Source: Prevotella sp. E13-27
Lineage (GTDB): Bacteria; Bacteroidota; Bacteroidia; Bacteroidales; Bacteroidaceae
NCBI RefSeq assembly: GCF_023217965.1
Contig: NZ_JALPSC010000002.1
Span: 1,612,001-1,676,000 of the forward strand
DNA length: 64,000 nucleotides
Reading direction: 5' to 3'
Part shown: piece after piece, positions 62,258 to 64,000 of the stretch
How the letters are laid out: every line of letters begins with the position of its first letter
Position numbering within the stretch: position 1 is the first letter of the stretch
Made by a program: the position numbers and the translations under genes
The notes under the pieces: generated by a model
Seen by the model: the letters and a program-made list of their open reading frames with translations, nothing else
What the model was told of the DNA's origin: nothing
Databases searched by the model: none

Positions 62258-63679
62258 TTAGTGTTTATTTACTGTTTCAAGTACTTCCTTGTTCACAGTA
62301 AAAAGATACTTCTTTCTCAGCTCAGCCACCCACTCTTTCTCGAGGGCCTCCTGATAGTCTGCAACTACAAGTCCGCGCACATCGGTATAATCCTCAGGAC
62401 GCTTCTTTAGCACTTTACCATAGACACCATCGATAGGATAGTCCTTAACCTTGGTCACCGTGGTATCTTTCTTGAAGATGATGCTATCAACAAGAGCATT
62501 ATCGCCCTTCTTGAAGATGCCCTTCTCTACACGGATACGGAGTACCGAGTCATTATTGAATGTAGAACGAAGTTTCTCTGCCCATTTATCAAACGGAAGT
62601 TTCTTCACGCAATCCTTAACAGCCTGAACATCAGCCTCATCCTTCACATGGAAAGCCATGCCTTTGAAACGTGGCTCGTCCCACTCATAGCGTTTCTTAT
62701 TCTTCTTGAAGAAATTTGCAAGCCCAGAATCATCCTTAGCTGCCTTGTCCCAAACGAGCTTGTTGCTTATCTCATAGAGCAAGAGACCATCGTGATATTC
62801 CTGTATGAGATATTTCAGTTCCATATCCTTTGCCGACAACTCATCAGCTTTTTCATCCATAATCTGCTCCTTTGTCTTCGTACCATTCGAAGCCTTCACG
62901 AGCTCATCAACCTTCTGCTCAGCTATACGGTCGCGCAGATTACGCTGTTCAATGAAACGTATGATGTTATCGTGATGGAACTCAAACGGCTCGAGCATCT
63001 TCTTCTCCATAACCTTGATGATATGGAAGCCGTAAGCCGTCTGCACAACATCCGACATCTGTCCTGGCTGAAGAGAGAATGCCACATCCTCGAACTCCTT
63101 CACGAACTGGCCTCGCTGTACGAAAGGCAACAGACCGCCCTGACGTGCAGAGCCAGGATCCTCGGACACTTTCTTTGCCAACTCTGCAAAGTCTGCGCCT
63201 GCCTTCAGAGCCTTATAAATAGAGTCGATGCGCACCTTTGCTGCAGCTACCTCACTGTCAGGAGCTTGTTGGTTCAAGCGCAGGAGTATGTGAGAGGCCT
63301 GTACCAGTCCGTCAGGACCAATACGCTTCACGGTCTCATCATATATACGATGAGCCTCAGCCTCTATATCTGCGTCGGTCACGAGCATTGGACGAAGCTG
63401 CTGGTCACGATACTGTGCAAACTCTTTCTTAAACGATTTCAGCGTGTCATATTTCTCATCAAGAGCAGCAATCACCTTCAGCTTATAGTTAATGAATAGA
63501 TCAACATACTCGTCAACAGTTTTCTTGTCGATGACACCTTCTGAGTTATTCTTGTTATAAGAGTATTCAAACTCTGAGCGCAATACTGGCTGTCCGTTTA
63601 CAGTCATTATGACTGGATCAGTCTGCGCCATTGCGGCAACGCTTAAGGCGCACGCTGCAAGAAGCATATTCAGTCTCAT
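62258..63679 (-). CDS. PpiC-type peptidyl-prolyl isomerase / periplasmic chaperone
   Basis: The 473-residue protein has a signal peptide (MRLNMLLAACALSVAAMAQ). A SurA-like N-terminal region follows, then a parvulin domain near 125-220 with HILLRLNQQAP, SARQGGLLPFVQRGQFVKEF and YGFHIIKV. A second, degenerate C-terminal isomerase-like part comes after it (DEPRFKGMAFHVKDEADVQA). Such paired SurA/PpiD-like proteins are common in Bacteroidetes. It lies between guaB and surA. Confidence 0.9.
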   Translation of the reverse strand: MRLNMLLAACALSVAAMAQTDPVIMTVNGQPVLRSEFEYSYNKNNSEGVIDKKTVDEYVDLFINYKLKVIAALDEKYDTLKSFKKEFAQYRDQQLRPMLVTDADIEAEAHRIYDETVKRIGPDGLVQASHILLRLNQQAPDSEVAAAKVRIDSIYKALKAGADFAELAKKVSEDPGSARQGGLLPFVQRGQFVKEFEDVAFSLQPGQMSDVVQTAYGFHIIKVMEKKMLEPFEFHHDNIIRFIEQRNLRDRIAEQKVDELVKASNGTKTKEQIMDEKADELSAKDMELKYLIQEYHDGLLLYEISNKLVWDKAAKDDSGLANFFKKNKKRYEWDEPRFKGMAFHVKDEADVQAVKDCVKKLPFDKWAEKLRSTFNNDSVLRIRVEKGIFKKGDNALVDSIIFKKDTTVTKVKDYPIDGVYGKVLKKRPEDYTDVRGLVVADYQEALEKEWVAELRKKYLFTVNKEVLETVNKH

Positions 63680-63719
63680 ATAATATAATAATGTGTATTA
63701 TAGTTTCTTAGGAAACGAA

Positions 63720-64000
<281 letters not shown>

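Noticed and set aside
62648..63499. Open frame of 283 codons on the plus strand opposite the PpiC gene
   Set aside because: Antisense shadow; Leu/His-rich translation typical of complementing Lys/Glu-rich coding DNA.

Overview
The window reads as chromosome from a Bacteroidales species, most likely Prevotella or a close relative. Several things point there: promoters of the form TTTG-N20-TAnnTTTG, a fused LpxC-FabZ gene, a eukaryotic-type (GT3) glycogen synthase next to an alpha-glucan phosphorylase, the type IX secretion (T9SS) translocon protein SprA, a BspA-type leucine-rich-repeat protein, a DUF4295 ribosomal-operon protein, and Shine-Dalgarno-poor starts. Most of the window is housekeeping DNA. 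Accessory DNA sits at about 2.4-5 kb, 6.8-7.6 kb and 27.8-33.1 kb. No rRNA, CRISPR array, prophage or integrase gene is visible.

Layout. 0-5 kb (minus): a truncated beta-helix lipoprotein, rubrerythrin, the rpmB-rpmG-DUF4295 operon, pncC/cinA-C and tsaD, with two inverted-repeat elements. 5-9 kb: a DUF4353-type lipoprotein, a four-helix-bundle protein beside a CTAG-phased repeat array, and an HD hydrolase. 9-17.3 kb (plus): lpxD, lpxC-fabZ, lpxA, miaA, PBP1A and a PIF1-like helicase, coupling lipid A synthesis to peptidoglycan synthesis. 17.3-23 kb: a candidate small RNA, an acidic-tailed protein and the glycogen pair. 23-27.8 kb: two envelope proteins of unknown role, yidC and a BASS transporter. 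27.8-33.1 kb (accessory): a RAYT-like transposase with an extra C-terminal domain and REP-like hairpins, a T9SS-tailed LRR protein with a structured leader, a decayed vapBC locus, an Abi_2/HEPN-like gene between direct repeats, a second candidate small RNA and a palindromic tandem repeat. 33.2-40 kb (minus): dsbD-like, dnaE and a histidine kinase. 40-47.7 kb (plus): sprA. 47.8-52.3 kb (minus): asnS, rluB and purB, with a second CTAG array. 52.4-57 kb (minus): two identical tRNA-Val genes, a pair of YjbH-like proteins, a DUF3869-like lipoprotein and OmpA. 57-64 kb (minus): guaB, two SurA/PpiC chaperones, an OstA-like LPS-transport protein, a small membrane protein and mutL, apparently one operon centred on outer-membrane biogenesis.

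The least ordinary observations are these. A palindromic element sits in frame inside tsaD. miaA appears to start at ACG directly behind lpxA. The RAYT-like transposase carries a DprA/SLOG-like tail. Two promoter-hairpin-terminator units look like free-standing small RNAs. Two arrays hold CTAG tetramers at exact 10-bp and 9-bp periods. An Abi-type gene is bracketed by direct repeats. All names rest on reading translated sequence and motifs, with no database search.
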